A stretch of 64,000 nucleotides of DNA from Pseudarthrobacter cellobiosi (lineage in GTDB: Bacteria > Actinomycetota > Actinomycetes > Actinomycetales > Micrococcaceae). Below the pieces are notes generated by a model. It was not told the origin of the DNA. It was given only the letters and a program-made list of their open reading frames with translations, and did no database searches. The position numbers and the translations under genes were made by a program. The stretch spans positions 62,001-126,000 of the forward strand of contig NZ_JAMXBJ010000050.1 in assembly GCF_023913755.1 (NCBI RefSeq), written 5' to 3'. Positions 17,090 to 24,577 of this stretch are shown here, piece by piece (positions within the stretch are counted from its first letter, which is position 1; every line of letters starts with the position of its first letter).

Positions 17090-17368
17090 CTAGCGAATAG
17101 CCGACAGCCTACTGCTGTAGACATCGCGCCGATGACCAACGGTGACAACAACCACCAGCAGCACATCGTCCTGGATTGTATAAATGATCCGATAGTCGCC
17201 AACCCGGACCCGAAATCCCGGACGTCCACGCAAGGCGATGGCCTTGGGCGGTCGCGGATCGGACCCGAGGAGTGCGATGGCGCCGTGGATACGATCGCGG
17301 TCGTTCGGATGGATCTGTCTGAGGGCCCGAAGGGCCGCAGGGCGCAGCTCAATCCGATAGCTGGTCAT
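17090..17368 (-). CDS. RelE-family toxin (second pair)
   Basis: The product has 92 residues with the RelE fold: YRIELRPAALRALRQIHPND, then IHGAIALLGSDPRPPKA, then FRVRVGDYRIIYTIQDDVLL and VVVVTVGHRRDVY. The basic C-terminal Arg and Tyr are the residues that usually act on mRNA in the ribosome. Its ATG overlaps the antitoxin stop by 4 bases. A GC-rich hairpin (GGCGG arms) follows the stop at about 17031-17065 and may end the transcript. Family assignment is firm; activity is inferred. Confidence 0.88.
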   Translation of the reverse strand: MTSYRIELRPAALRALRQIHPNDRDRIHGAIALLGSDPRPPKAIALRGRPGFRVRVGDYRIIYTIQDDVLLVVVVTVGHRRDVYSSRLSAIR

Positions 17369-17613
17369 ACCCAGCCAAGATCGACTTTCACCTGGGCCCA
17401 GGGGATATTTTCGCCCTCTTCGGCCATCGCCTCGTCGAACGCTGCGATATCTTCGACTTCTTCCAAGGCGTCGAGCATCTGCTCGTAGCGCTCCGGGGAC
17501 ACGAGAACGGCTGCCCTTCGCCCCCGGCGCTCAATGAATACCGGCTCCGATTCAGCCACTCTGACGAGTTCCGGCAGATGGGAACGCGCGTCGGTGATGT
17601 TGATGGTGGACAT
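17365..17613 (-). CDS. Phd/YefM-family antitoxin (second pair)
   Basis: The product has 82 residues: MSTINITDARSHLPELVRVA is the Phd DNA-binding start, RRGRRAAVLVSPERYEQML the dimer core, and an acidic tail (EEVEDIAAFDEAMAEEGENI) the toxin-binding part. It is transcribed before the toxin and overlaps it by 4 bases. Upstream, the arms ATGTAC and GTACAT suggest an operator. TACATT sits about seven bases before the ATG, so, as in the first pair, the transcript could be nearly leaderless. Confidence 0.88.
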   Translation of the reverse strand: MSTINITDARSHLPELVRVAESEPVFIERRGRRAAVLVSPERYEQMLDALEEVEDIAAFDEAMAEEGENIPWAQVKVDLGWV

Positions 17614-17620
17614 TCTTCAA

Positions 17621-17649
17621 ATGTACACCTGTGGTCACCAAGCGTACAT
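17621..17649. promoter_or_regulatory. Possible operator of the second toxin-antitoxin pair
   Basis: ATGTAC (17621-17626) and GTACAT (17644-17649) form an inverted repeat with 17 bases between, starting 8 bases before the antitoxin ATG. The same octamer core, ATGTACAT, is found at the start of the other antitoxin gene. Type II antitoxins usually bind such repeats to control their own operon. Confidence 0.45.
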
Positions 17650-17718
17650 GTAAGCCCTTGGGTCGCCGCCTTCGACCAGACGGACAGCGCTTCGAATCTG
17701 GCTGTCAGTGACCCGGCG

Positions 17719-18348
17719 TCAGCCCGGGGTGAGGACGCAGAACTCGTTACCCTCAGTGTCGGCGAGGCATACCCATGGCACATCGCCCTGGCGGACGTCG
17801 GCGCCCGTGGCGCCCAGCGCCCGCAGCCTGGCCACTTCTGCCGCTTGATCATCACCCGGGTACGGCATCACGTCGAGATGGACACGGTTCCACACCGTCT
17901 CCACGCCAGACGTGCGAAGTAATTCCAGATACGGCCCGACGCCCTTGGCCGAACGCAGCCTCGCATGGTCGTCGTTCACCTCGTGCACGGTCCAGTCCGT
18001 GGCCTCGCCCCAGAACCGGGCCAGGGCCCGCGGATCCGCGCAATTGACCACCACCGTGGCAATCGGCCCGGCGTCCCGGTAGATCGGTCGCGGCTCCAGC
18101 ACACAGAACACATTGCCCTCCGGGTCGGCTAGGACTGTCCACGGCACATCACCCTGGCCCACATCCGCGAGCGTCGCACCGAGCTCCAACAGCCGCGCGA
18201 CCAGCTCCGCGTGATGGGCCGCAGAGGTGGTGGCCAGATCGAGGTGCGCGCGGTACTTCACTGTCTCGGGGTCCGGGACGGTGACGACATCGATGCAGAC
18301 GGCGGCGGGGTCCGGCCAGGCAAAGCCCACGGGCTCAACATTTGTCAC
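17719..18348 (-). CDS. Double VOC (glyoxalase-like) domain protein, N-terminus short
   Basis: The product has 209 residues from a GTG at 18348. The C-terminal VOC domain is complete (VNCADPRALARFWGEATDW to WVCLADTEGNEFCVLTPG). The first domain has only its second half (RAHLDLATTSAAHHAELVAR to WTVLADPEGNVFCVLEP), so 40-50 residues are missing compared with usual two-domain members. The frame has TAG directly upstream of the GTG, so no extension is possible without a sequence change. The gene may be N-terminally truncated or a variant. VOC proteins include antibiotic-resistance and isomerase enzymes; this subgroup has no assigned function. Confidence 0.75.
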   Translation of the reverse strand: MTNVEPVGFAWPDPAAVCIDVVTVPDPETVKYRAHLDLATTSAAHHAELVARLLELGATLADVGQGDVPWTVLADPEGNVFCVLEPRPIYRDAGPIATVVVNCADPRALARFWGEATDWTVHEVNDDHARLRSAKGVGPYLELLRTSGVETVWNRVHLDVMPYPGDDQAAEVARLRALGATGADVRQGDVPWVCLADTEGNEFCVLTPG

Positions 18349-18534
18349 CCGACCCTATACCCACGTAAATACCCGATACCGGAGGCACGCCCTTGCCCGG
18401 GCCATTATCGCGGAGTCTTTACTCCAATGCGTCGTCGAGTCAACAATGGCTCTTACAACGGCCTCCGCTGGCTTGGCAGCGCGCCGCCCAACCGACTGCC
18501 GCCCCACCGGGCTGCCCTACACAGGAGCGCTGAC

Positions 18535-19749
18535 ATGAACGATCCGACAGCCACATCCCAGACAACCTCGGCGGTATCTGATCGCGCCGCCCGGCTGGCG
18601 TCGATCCCCTCCTTTCAGCGGGTTAGCGCCTACATCCGGGAGTACAGTGCCCGCGGGACCGGGCAGGTGCCGGGCTGCGACTTCACCTTCGGCAATCCGC
18701 ACCAGATGCCGGCTGACCGCTACGTCAATACGCTGCGGGACGCGCTGACTCCTCAGAATGATCAGTGGTTCGCCTACCAGACCAACGGCGAAGCCGCCCG
18801 GGAAGCAGCCGCTCAATCCCTTCACAGGCTGCTGGATGTGCCCTTCCGGACGGAGGATATTTACCTCACCACCGGTGGCTTCGCCGCCATCGCCCTTGCG
18901 CTGAAGACCGTCGCAGATCCCGGCGACGAGATCATTTACAGCCTGCCGCCCTGGTTCCTATACGAGCCGCTGATCCTTGAAGCCGGGCTCGTACCGGTGA
19001 AGGTGAAAATCAACACAACCACGTTCGACCTGGACCTCGATGCGATCGAGGCCGCCATCACGGAACGCACCCGGGCCGTGATCGTCAACTCGCCCAACAA
19101 TCCCACGGGGCGGATTTATCCACCCGAATTACTGGTCCGGCTGGCCGAACTGCTGGAGGCGGCCTCGGCCAGGCTTAGACGGCGGATCTACCTAATCTCG
19201 GACGAGGCCTACAACCGGATCGTGTTCGACGGCTTGCGATTCCACAGCCCTGTGGAGTTCTACCCGCACACGCTTCTGGCCTACTCCTACGGCAAGACCC
19301 ATCTCTCCCCAGGCCAGCGCGTCGGCTACCTGGCGTTGCCGCCCACCATGCCGCAGCGGGATGAGATGGAACCGGCTATCACTGGCCTGCAGGTGGCGAT
19401 GGGCTGGGTGTATCCGAACGCCCTGCTGCAGCACGCGCTTCCCGAACTGGAGAAGTTCACCATCGACGTCGGCCAGTTGCAGCGGCGCCGGGACCGTCTC
19501 GTCGATGTGCTCGGCGGCATGGGGTACCGCGTCCGGCGGCCGGAAGGCACGTTCTACCTGTATGTCACGTCCCCCATTTCGGACGATGAGGCGTTCACCA
19601 ACTCACTTGCCCGCCGGGATGTCTTCGTGTTGCCGGGCGTGCTGTTCGAGACGCCAGGCTTCTTCCGGATCTCCCTGACAGCCAACGAGGACATGATCGA
19701 ACGCAGTTTGCCGGCGTTCGAAGCGGCGATGAGGGAAAGCAGCCCGTGA
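18535..19749 (+). CDS. PLP-dependent class I/II aminotransferase
   Basis: The ATG at 18535 with CAGGAG eight bases upstream is preferred over the frame opening at 18211. The product has 404 residues with fold type I motifs in order: GEAAREAAAQSLHRLLDVPF, TTGGFAAIALALK (cofactor phosphate), VIVNSPNNPTGRIYP, YLISDEAYNRIVFDG (Asp and Tyr contacting PLP), and SYGKTHLSPGQRVGYLALPP, whose Lys should form the Schiff base and whose Arg binds cofactor phosphate. RISLTANEDMIERSLPAF holds the C-terminal substrate Arg. The amino acid specificity is not evident. It is monocistronic. Confidence 0.88.
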   Translation: MNDPTATSQTTSAVSDRAARLASIPSFQRVSAYIREYSARGTGQVPGCDFTFGNPHQMPADRYVNTLRDALTPQNDQWFAYQTNGEAAREAAAQSLHRLLDVPFRTEDIYLTTGGFAAIALALKTVADPGDEIIYSLPPWFLYEPLILEAGLVPVKVKINTTTFDLDLDAIEAAITERTRAVIVNSPNNPTGRIYPPELLVRLAELLEAASARLRRRIYLISDEAYNRIVFDGLRFHSPVEFYPHTLLAYSYGKTHLSPGQRVGYLALPPTMPQRDEMEPAITGLQVAMGWVYPNALLQHALPELEKFTIDVGQLQRRRDRLVDVLGGMGYRVRRPEGTFYLYVTSPISDDEAFTNSLARRDVFVLPGVLFETPGFFRISLTANEDMIERSLPAFEAAMRESSP

Positions 19750-19756
19750 TTCAATC

Positions 19757-20105
19757 ACGTCGCCGCCCCGGGCGCCATGTCGAACGCGACACACCCTCGG
19801 ACTGGTCGCCCGGCAGGACGTCACCGGAGCCCAGCTGGTTGTCGGCAAACATGCTGAGGTCAGCTTTGCGGCCGCTTTCATCTTTGGCTGAGAAGTAGAA
19901 GGGATTCGAGCTAGCCTTCCCCGCCTAGGTCTCCCACAATACGTCCAGGAGCAGGTAGGTTCCGTTCTTCGGCGTTGACGCAAACGCAGTCGTGGTCACC
20001 GTGTCCGTCCGCACGGCGGAGACGATCGTGATTCTGGCGACGTTGCCGTTATGCATTTCACGGTGAAGGGTGTCCCCACCGCCGGTCCCGTGGGAGCCGC
20101 CGGTG
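19757..20105 (-). pseudogene. DUF4352-type secreted protein remnant
   Basis: On the minus strand from 20056 the frame reads MHNGNVARITIVSAVRTD, then FASTPKNGTYLLLDVLWET, then a TAG at 19927-19925. It continues in frame as NPFYFSAKDESGRKADLSMF and DNQLGSGDVLPGDQSEG. This is the DUF4352 pattern (telokin-like/antigen MPT63 group). Two more lesions are visible: the N-terminal piece GTPFTVK lies in another frame just upstream of 20056, and the expected ending VAFDMAP needs a shift near 19790. The gene is broken in at least three places. The rest of 19750-20256 holds only the nrdF terminator hairpin. Confidence 0.72.
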
Positions 20106-20190
20106 CGGGGCGGCCGATGGCGGTGTCAGCGCGGAGGCGCAGATGCGGGCCTCGCGAACAAGCAAACGTTAGCCTGACCGGAGAGCGCGA

Positions 20191-20222
20191 AGGGTCCCGC
20201 ACGTATCAGCGTGGGGGACCCT
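20191..20222 (-). terminator. Hairpin terminator after nrdF
   Basis: AGGGTCCC (20191-20198) pairs with GGGACCCT (20215-20222), with an inner CACG/CGTG stem. It lies 35 bases past the nrdF stop. There is no long T-run on the minus strand, so termination strength is uncertain. Confidence 0.55.
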
Positions 20223-20256
20223 CCTCATATGGGCTCAACAACCAACAGGGGGTGGA

Positions 20257-21231
20257 CTAGAAGTCCCAGTCGTCGTCCTCTGTGTTCACCGCTTTGCCGA
20301 TGACGTACGACGAACCGGACCCGGAGAAGAAGTCGTGGTTCTCGTCGGCGTTCGGGGACAGGGCCGAGAGGATGGCCGGGTTCACGTCGGTGACGGAAGC
20401 CGGGAACATGGCCTCGTAGCCCAGGTTCATCAGTGCTTTGTTGGCGTTGTAGTGCAGGAACTTCTTGACGTCCTCGGCCAGGCCAACGGAATCGTAGAGG
20501 TCGTGAGTGTACTGGACCTCGTTCTCGTACAGCTCGAAGAGCAGTTCGAACGTGTAGTCCTTGATCTCCTGCTTGCGCTCCTCGGAGAGGCCCTCAAGGC
20601 CCTTCTGGAACTTGTAGCCGATGTAGTAGCCGTGGACGGCTTCGTCGCGGATGATCAGGCGGATCAGGTCGGCCGTGTTCGTCAGCTTGGCCCGTGAGGA
20701 CCAGTACATGGGCAAGTAGAAGCCCGAGTAGAACAGGAAGGACTCCAGCAGCGTGGAGGCCACCTTGCGCTTCAGCGGATCGTCGCCCTGGTAGTAGTCC
20801 ATGACGATCTGGGCCTTCTTCTGAAGGTTCACGTTCTCAGTAGACCAGCGGAATGCCTCGTCAATCTCCTTGGTGGAGGCCAGCGTGGAGAAGATCGAGG
20901 AGTAGCTCTTGGCGTGCACAGACTCCATGAACGCGATGTTCGTGTAGACGGCTTCCTCGTGCGGGGTGATAGCGTCCGGAATCAGCGAGACGGCGCCGAC
21001 GGTGCCCTGGATGGTGTCCAGCAGGGTCAGGCCGGTGAACACGCGCATGGTGAGCTGCTGCTCGTCGGGGGTCAGCGTGGCCCACGACTGGACGTCGTTG
21101 GACAGCGGGATCTTCTCCGGCAGCCAGAAGTTGTTGACCAGACGGTTCCAGACGTCTACGTCCTTATCGTCCTGGATGCGGTTCCAGTTGATCGCTTCGA
21201 CGTGGCTAAGCAGCTTGACCTTCTCGGTCAT
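20257..21231 (-). CDS. nrdF: Ribonucleotide reductase class Ib small subunit NrdF
   Basis: The product has 324 residues, standard for NrdF. It supplies the tyrosyl-radical/dimetal cofactor that NrdE uses to reduce ribonucleotides. Metal-binding residues are visible in AVYTNIAFMESVHAKSYSSI (Glu, His), STLLESFLFYSGFYLP (Glu) and IIRDEAVHGYYIG (Glu, His). The C-terminal tail ends EDDDWDF, the peptide that docks on the large subunit. It is the last gene of nrdHIEF and is separated from nrdE by 91 bases containing a strong hairpin, so its level may be set separately. Class Ib enzymes use a manganese or iron centre with NrdI as activator. Confidence 0.96.
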   Translation of the reverse strand: MTEKVKLLSHVEAINWNRIQDDKDVDVWNRLVNNFWLPEKIPLSNDVQSWATLTPDEQQLTMRVFTGLTLLDTIQGTVGAVSLIPDAITPHEEAVYTNIAFMESVHAKSYSSIFSTLASTKEIDEAFRWSTENVNLQKKAQIVMDYYQGDDPLKRKVASTLLESFLFYSGFYLPMYWSSRAKLTNTADLIRLIIRDEAVHGYYIGYKFQKGLEGLSEERKQEIKDYTFELLFELYENEVQYTHDLYDSVGLAEDVKKFLHYNANKALMNLGYEAMFPASVTDVNPAILSALSPNADENHDFFSGSGSSYVIGKAVNTEDDDWDF

Positions 21232-21270
21232 GTCATCCCCTAAAAGTTGGGTTATTCTTTGAAGTTAAGC

Positions 21271-21302
21271 GTACGATGGCGGGCGGGCGCCCGCCGTCGT
21301 AC
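21271..21302 (-). terminator. Hairpin between nrdE and nrdF
   Basis: GTACGATGGCGGGC (21271-21284) pairs with 21289-21302 across a 4-base loop, 14 base pairs with one G-T wobble. There is no T-run behind it. It may slow or partly stop transcription, or protect processed nrdF or nrdE mRNA ends. Confidence 0.5.
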
Positions 21303-21322
21303 CGTCCAGATTTAGTTGAAGA

Positions 21323-23539
21323 TTAAAGCATGCAGCTGACGCAGTTGTCCACCTCAGTTCCCTCCAGTGCGAGCTGGCGGAGACGGATATAGTAGATGGT
21401 CTTGATGCCCTTCTTCCAGGCGTAGATCTGGGCCCGGTTGATATCGCGCGTGGTGGCAGTGTCCTTGAAGAACAGCGTCAGGGACAGGCCCTGGTCCACG
21501 TGCTGGGTGGCGGCGGCGTAGGTGTCGATGACCTTCTCGTAGCCGAGCTCGTACGCGTCCTGGTAGTACTCCAGGTTGTCGTTCGTCAGGTACGGCGCCG
21601 GGTAGTACACGCGGCCCAGCTTGCCTTCCTTGCGGATCTCGATCTTGGACGCCACCGGGTGGATCGAGGAGGTGGAGTTGTTGATGTAGGAGATCGAGCC
21701 CGTCGGCGGGACGGCCTGCAGGTTCTGGTTGTAGATGCCGTGCTCCATAACGGAGGCCTTCAGCTCCCGCCAGTCATCCTGGGTGGGGATGTGGATGTTC
21801 TTGAACAGCTCCGCAACCTTCTCGGTCTGCGGCACCCACTCCTGCTCCGTGTACTTGTCGAAGAACTCGCCCGAGGCGTACTTGGACTTCTCGAAGCCGC
21901 CGAAGGTCTGTCCGGTCTCGATGGACAGCAGGTTGGAGGCGCGGACCGCGTGGTACACCACCGAGTAGAAGTAGATATTGGTAAAGTCCAGGCCCTCTTC
22001 GGAACCGTAGTGGACCCGCTCGCGGGCCAGGTAGCCGTGCAGGTTCATCTGGCCCAGGCCGATGGCGTGGGACTGGTCGTTGCCGCGGGCGATCGAGGGC
22101 ACCGAGGTGATGTTGGACATGTCCGAGACCGCCGAGAGGGACCGGATGGCCGTCTCGATGGTCAGGCCGAAGTCCGGGCTGTCCATCGCCTTGGCGATGT
22201 TCAGCGAACCCAGGTTGCAGGAAATGTCCTTGCCGGTCTCATCGTAGGACAGGTCATCGTGGTACGTGGTGGGCTGCGAAACCTGGAGAATCTCCGAGCA
22301 CAGGTTGGACATGATGATTTTGCCGTCGATCGGGTTTTCCCGGTTCACGGTGTCCTCGAACATGATGTACGGGTAGCCGGATTCGAACTGGATCTCGGCG
22401 AGGGTCTGGAAGAACTCGCGCGCCTTGATCTTGGTCTTCTTGATCCGGGAATCGTCCACCATCTCGTAGTACTTCTCGGTGACCGAGACGTCGGAGAACG
22501 GCATGCCGTAGACGCGTTCGACGTCGTACGGGGAGAACAGGTACATGTCCTCGTCCTTTTTGGCCAGCTCGAACGTGATGTCCGGGATGACAACGCCCAG
22601 CGAGAGGGTCTTGATGCGGATCTTCTCATCCGCGTTCTCGCGCTTGGTGTCCAGGAAGCGGTAGATGTCCGGGTGGTGCGCATGCAGGTACACGGCGCCG
22701 GCACCCTGGCGGGCACCGAGCTGGTTGGCGTAGGAGAAGCTGTCCTCGAGGAGCTTCATCACGGGGATAACGCCGGAGGACTGGTTCTCGATCTGCTTGA
22801 TCGGGGCGCCGACTTCGCGGATGTTGGTCAGCGCGAACGCCACACCGCCGCCGCGCTTGGACAGCTGCAGCGCCGAGTTGATGGACCGGCCGATCGATTC
22901 CATGTTGTCTTCGATGCGGAGCAGGAAGCAGGAGACCAGCTCGCCGCGCTGCTTCTTGCCGGCGTTCAGGAACGTGGGCGTGGCCGGCTGGAAGCGGCCT
23001 TCGATGATCTCGTCCACCATCTGCAGGGCGAGCTTCTCGTCACCGCGGGCCAGGTGCAGGGCCACCATGCAGACGCGGTCCTCGTAGCGCTCCAGGAATC
23101 GATTGCCGTCGAACGTCTTCAGCGTGTAGGACGTGTAGAACTTGAACGCGCCCAGGAAGGTTTCGAAACGGAACTTCTTCTTGTACGCGCGGTTGTAGAG
23201 CTCGCGGATGAAGTTCATCGTGTACTGGTCAAGGGTTTCGCGCTCGTAGTACTGGTTCTTCACCAGGTAGTCGAGCTTCTCTTCCAGGTCATGGAAAAAG
23301 ACGGTGTTGTTGTTCACGTGCTGCAGGAAGTACTGGTGCGCAGCCTCGCGGTCGGCCTCGAACTGAATCTCTCCGTTGGGGCCGTACAGGTTCAGCATGG
23401 CGTTGAGCTCGTGATAGCCCAGCCCCTTATAGGCGGCCGGCATCTCGGGCTTTTCGACGGCGGCACTCCGCTTTTCGGCAGCGGCGGTGCCCTGGCCTTC
23501 GGCCCTGGTTACTTCTGTTTCTGCGACAGTCGTGTCCAA
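21323..23539 (-). CDS. nrdE: Ribonucleotide reductase class Ib large subunit NrdE
   Basis: The product is 738 residues from a TTG at 23539. It reduces ribonucleoside diphosphates to deoxy forms. Visible active-site segments are FLNAGKKQRGELVSCFLLRI (substrate Cys), IMSNLCSEILQVS (radical Cys and Glu), SCNLGSLNIA, and the redox-active tail ending CVSCML, which receives electrons from NrdH. The first 30 residues are Ala/Glu-rich and not part of the family core, which begins at YKGLGYHELNAMLNLYGP, so the true start may be later. As drawn, it overlaps nrdI by 31 bases. It lacks the N-terminal ATP cone, as expected for class Ib. Confidence 0.95.
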   Translation of the reverse strand: MDTTVAETEVTRAEGQGTAAAEKRSAAVEKPEMPAAYKGLGYHELNAMLNLYGPNGEIQFEADREAAHQYFLQHVNNNTVFFHDLEEKLDYLVKNQYYERETLDQYTMNFIRELYNRAYKKKFRFETFLGAFKFYTSYTLKTFDGNRFLERYEDRVCMVALHLARGDEKLALQMVDEIIEGRFQPATPTFLNAGKKQRGELVSCFLLRIEDNMESIGRSINSALQLSKRGGGVAFALTNIREVGAPIKQIENQSSGVIPVMKLLEDSFSYANQLGARQGAGAVYLHAHHPDIYRFLDTKRENADEKIRIKTLSLGVVIPDITFELAKKDEDMYLFSPYDVERVYGMPFSDVSVTEKYYEMVDDSRIKKTKIKAREFFQTLAEIQFESGYPYIMFEDTVNRENPIDGKIIMSNLCSEILQVSQPTTYHDDLSYDETGKDISCNLGSLNIAKAMDSPDFGLTIETAIRSLSAVSDMSNITSVPSIARGNDQSHAIGLGQMNLHGYLARERVHYGSEEGLDFTNIYFYSVVYHAVRASNLLSIETGQTFGGFEKSKYASGEFFDKYTEQEWVPQTEKVAELFKNIHIPTQDDWRELKASVMEHGIYNQNLQAVPPTGSISYINNSTSSIHPVASKIEIRKEGKLGRVYYPAPYLTNDNLEYYQDAYELGYEKVIDTYAAATQHVDQGLSLTLFFKDTATTRDINRAQIYAWKKGIKTIYYIRLRQLALEGTEVDNCVSCML

Positions 23540-23994
23540 AACGTGTCCAATCCATTGTGTACGCGGGCAACGTCTTCTGGCGTGCCCATAAGTTCAAATC
23601 TGTAAAGCCTGGGGACCTTGCATTTGGCGGCAATGATGTCCGCGGCCATGCAGTAGTTGTCCCCGAAGTTTGTGTTGCCTGCACCGATAACCCCGCGGAT
23701 CAGTTGCCTGTTCTGCGGGTCATTCAGAAAGCGGATCACCTGCTTGGGCACGGAGCCCTCTCCCCCGGTGCCCCCATAGGTCGGCACTACCAGCACGTAT
23801 GGCCGGGTGGCGAGAAGGGGTGCATCCTTTGCATGGAGCGGGATCCGTGCCCGCTCGCGTCCGAGTTTCGCGACGAAGCGGCTGGTGTTCTCGGAAGTGG
23901 AGGAAAAATAGATGAGCTGACTCTGCGTGGTGACAGGCTGCAACCGGGCCACTTGTTGGGTCCCGGCCGCTGTCAGTACTGCCACGGGAGTCAC
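23509..23994 (-). CDS. nrdI: NrdI flavodoxin-like protein
   Basis: The product has 161 residues from a GTG. LIYFSSTSENTSRFV is the FMN phosphate loop and VVPTYGGTGGEGSVPKQVIR the second flavin loop; GVIGAGNTNFGDNYCMAADI completes the NrdI fingerprint. NrdI supplies the oxidant that builds the Mn tyrosyl radical in NrdF. About 25 extra residues precede the flavodoxin core, so a later start is possible. It lies between nrdH and nrdE in the standard order. Confidence 0.94.
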   Translation of the reverse strand: MTPVAVLTAAGTQQVARLQPVTTQSQLIYFSSTSENTSRFVAKLGRERARIPLHAKDAPLLATRPYVLVVPTYGGTGGEGSVPKQVIRFLNDPQNRQLIRGVIGAGNTNFGDNYCMAADIIAAKCKVPRLYRFELMGTPEDVARVHNGLDTFWTRLSQKQK

Positions 23995-24041
23995 CTCATG
24001 TGTTTGTCGAAACTTTGCCGGCTGGCGGGAAATGAAGGGCC

Positions 24042-24287
24042 TTAGGCCACGGAGGAAACGGCAGACAGCGCCAGTTCCTCGATCTTGTCCGGGCGGAAGC
24101 CTGACCAGTGGTCCTGGTCCGTGACTACAACAGGTGCCTGCATGTAGCCCAGCGCCTTCAGGCGCTCGAGGGCATCGGCGTCCTGGGAGATGTCAACGCT
24201 CTGGTAAGTGATGCCCTTTTTGTCCAGCGCACGGTAGGTTGCGTTGCACTGCACACACGCAGGTTTGGTGTAAACCGTAACGGTCAT
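24042..24287 (-). CDS. nrdH: NrdH glutaredoxin-like electron donor
   Basis: The ATG at 24287 follows AGGGGA; the longer frame to 24386 runs through promoter DNA. The product has 81 residues, normal for NrdH. The redox motif is CVQC in VTVYTKPACVQCNATYRALD, and APVVVTDQDHWSGFRPDKI is the typical NrdH ending. It passes electrons from thioredoxin reductase to NrdE. It is the first gene of the operon, 47 bases before nrdI. Confidence 0.95.
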   Translation of the reverse strand: MTVTVYTKPACVQCNATYRALDKKGITYQSVDISQDADALERLKALGYMQAPVVVTDQDHWSGFRPDKIEELALSAVSSVA

Positions 24288-24348
24288 GGTCCTGTCCCCT
24301 TTTATCGAAATCTTCGCTCGTCTTTGTCCCGCCCAAGCTAGTACGTCG

Positions 24349-24364
24349 ATACTACATGTAGTGC
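24349..24364. promoter_or_regulatory. NrdR-box-like palindrome upstream of nrdHIEF
   Basis: ACTACATGTAGT (24351-24362) is a perfect 12-bp palindrome that fits the NrdR box pattern (ACAC-AT-rich-GTGT type) and lies 64 bases upstream of the nrdH ATG. NrdR boxes usually come in pairs; I do not see a convincing second one at the expected distance. Repression by NrdR is inferred. Confidence 0.55.
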
Positions 24365-24422
24365 AGACGGCTCTTCGGAACCCCAAGATGATGTATTACA
24401 AGTATGTCATTTAATGCACTTT

Positions 24423-24498
24423 TAATCCACAGGCAAGCGCCCTCAAAATGTCCGGAATCCCGCCATTTTTGCGGACGTAATCCACACCCTGTGGAGTA
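24423..24498. promoter_or_regulatory. DnaA-box-like cluster upstream of nrdHIEF
   Basis: TAATCCACA occurs at 24423-24431 and 24478-24486, each one base from the TTATCCACA box. An inverted TACTCCACA lies at 24490-24498, so TCCACA, CCC, TGTGGA forms a perfect palindrome at 24481-24495. A direct repeat of GCGTGTCGCG follows at 24521 and 24540. DnaA control of nrd genes is known in E. coli; here it is inferred. Confidence 0.4.
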
Positions 24499-24577
24499 CT
24501 TAGCCACAATTAACCCCCCAGCGTGTCGCGTGTTTGGCGGCGTGTCGCGCGTGGCTCGAACAGGCCAAACCGGAGTC

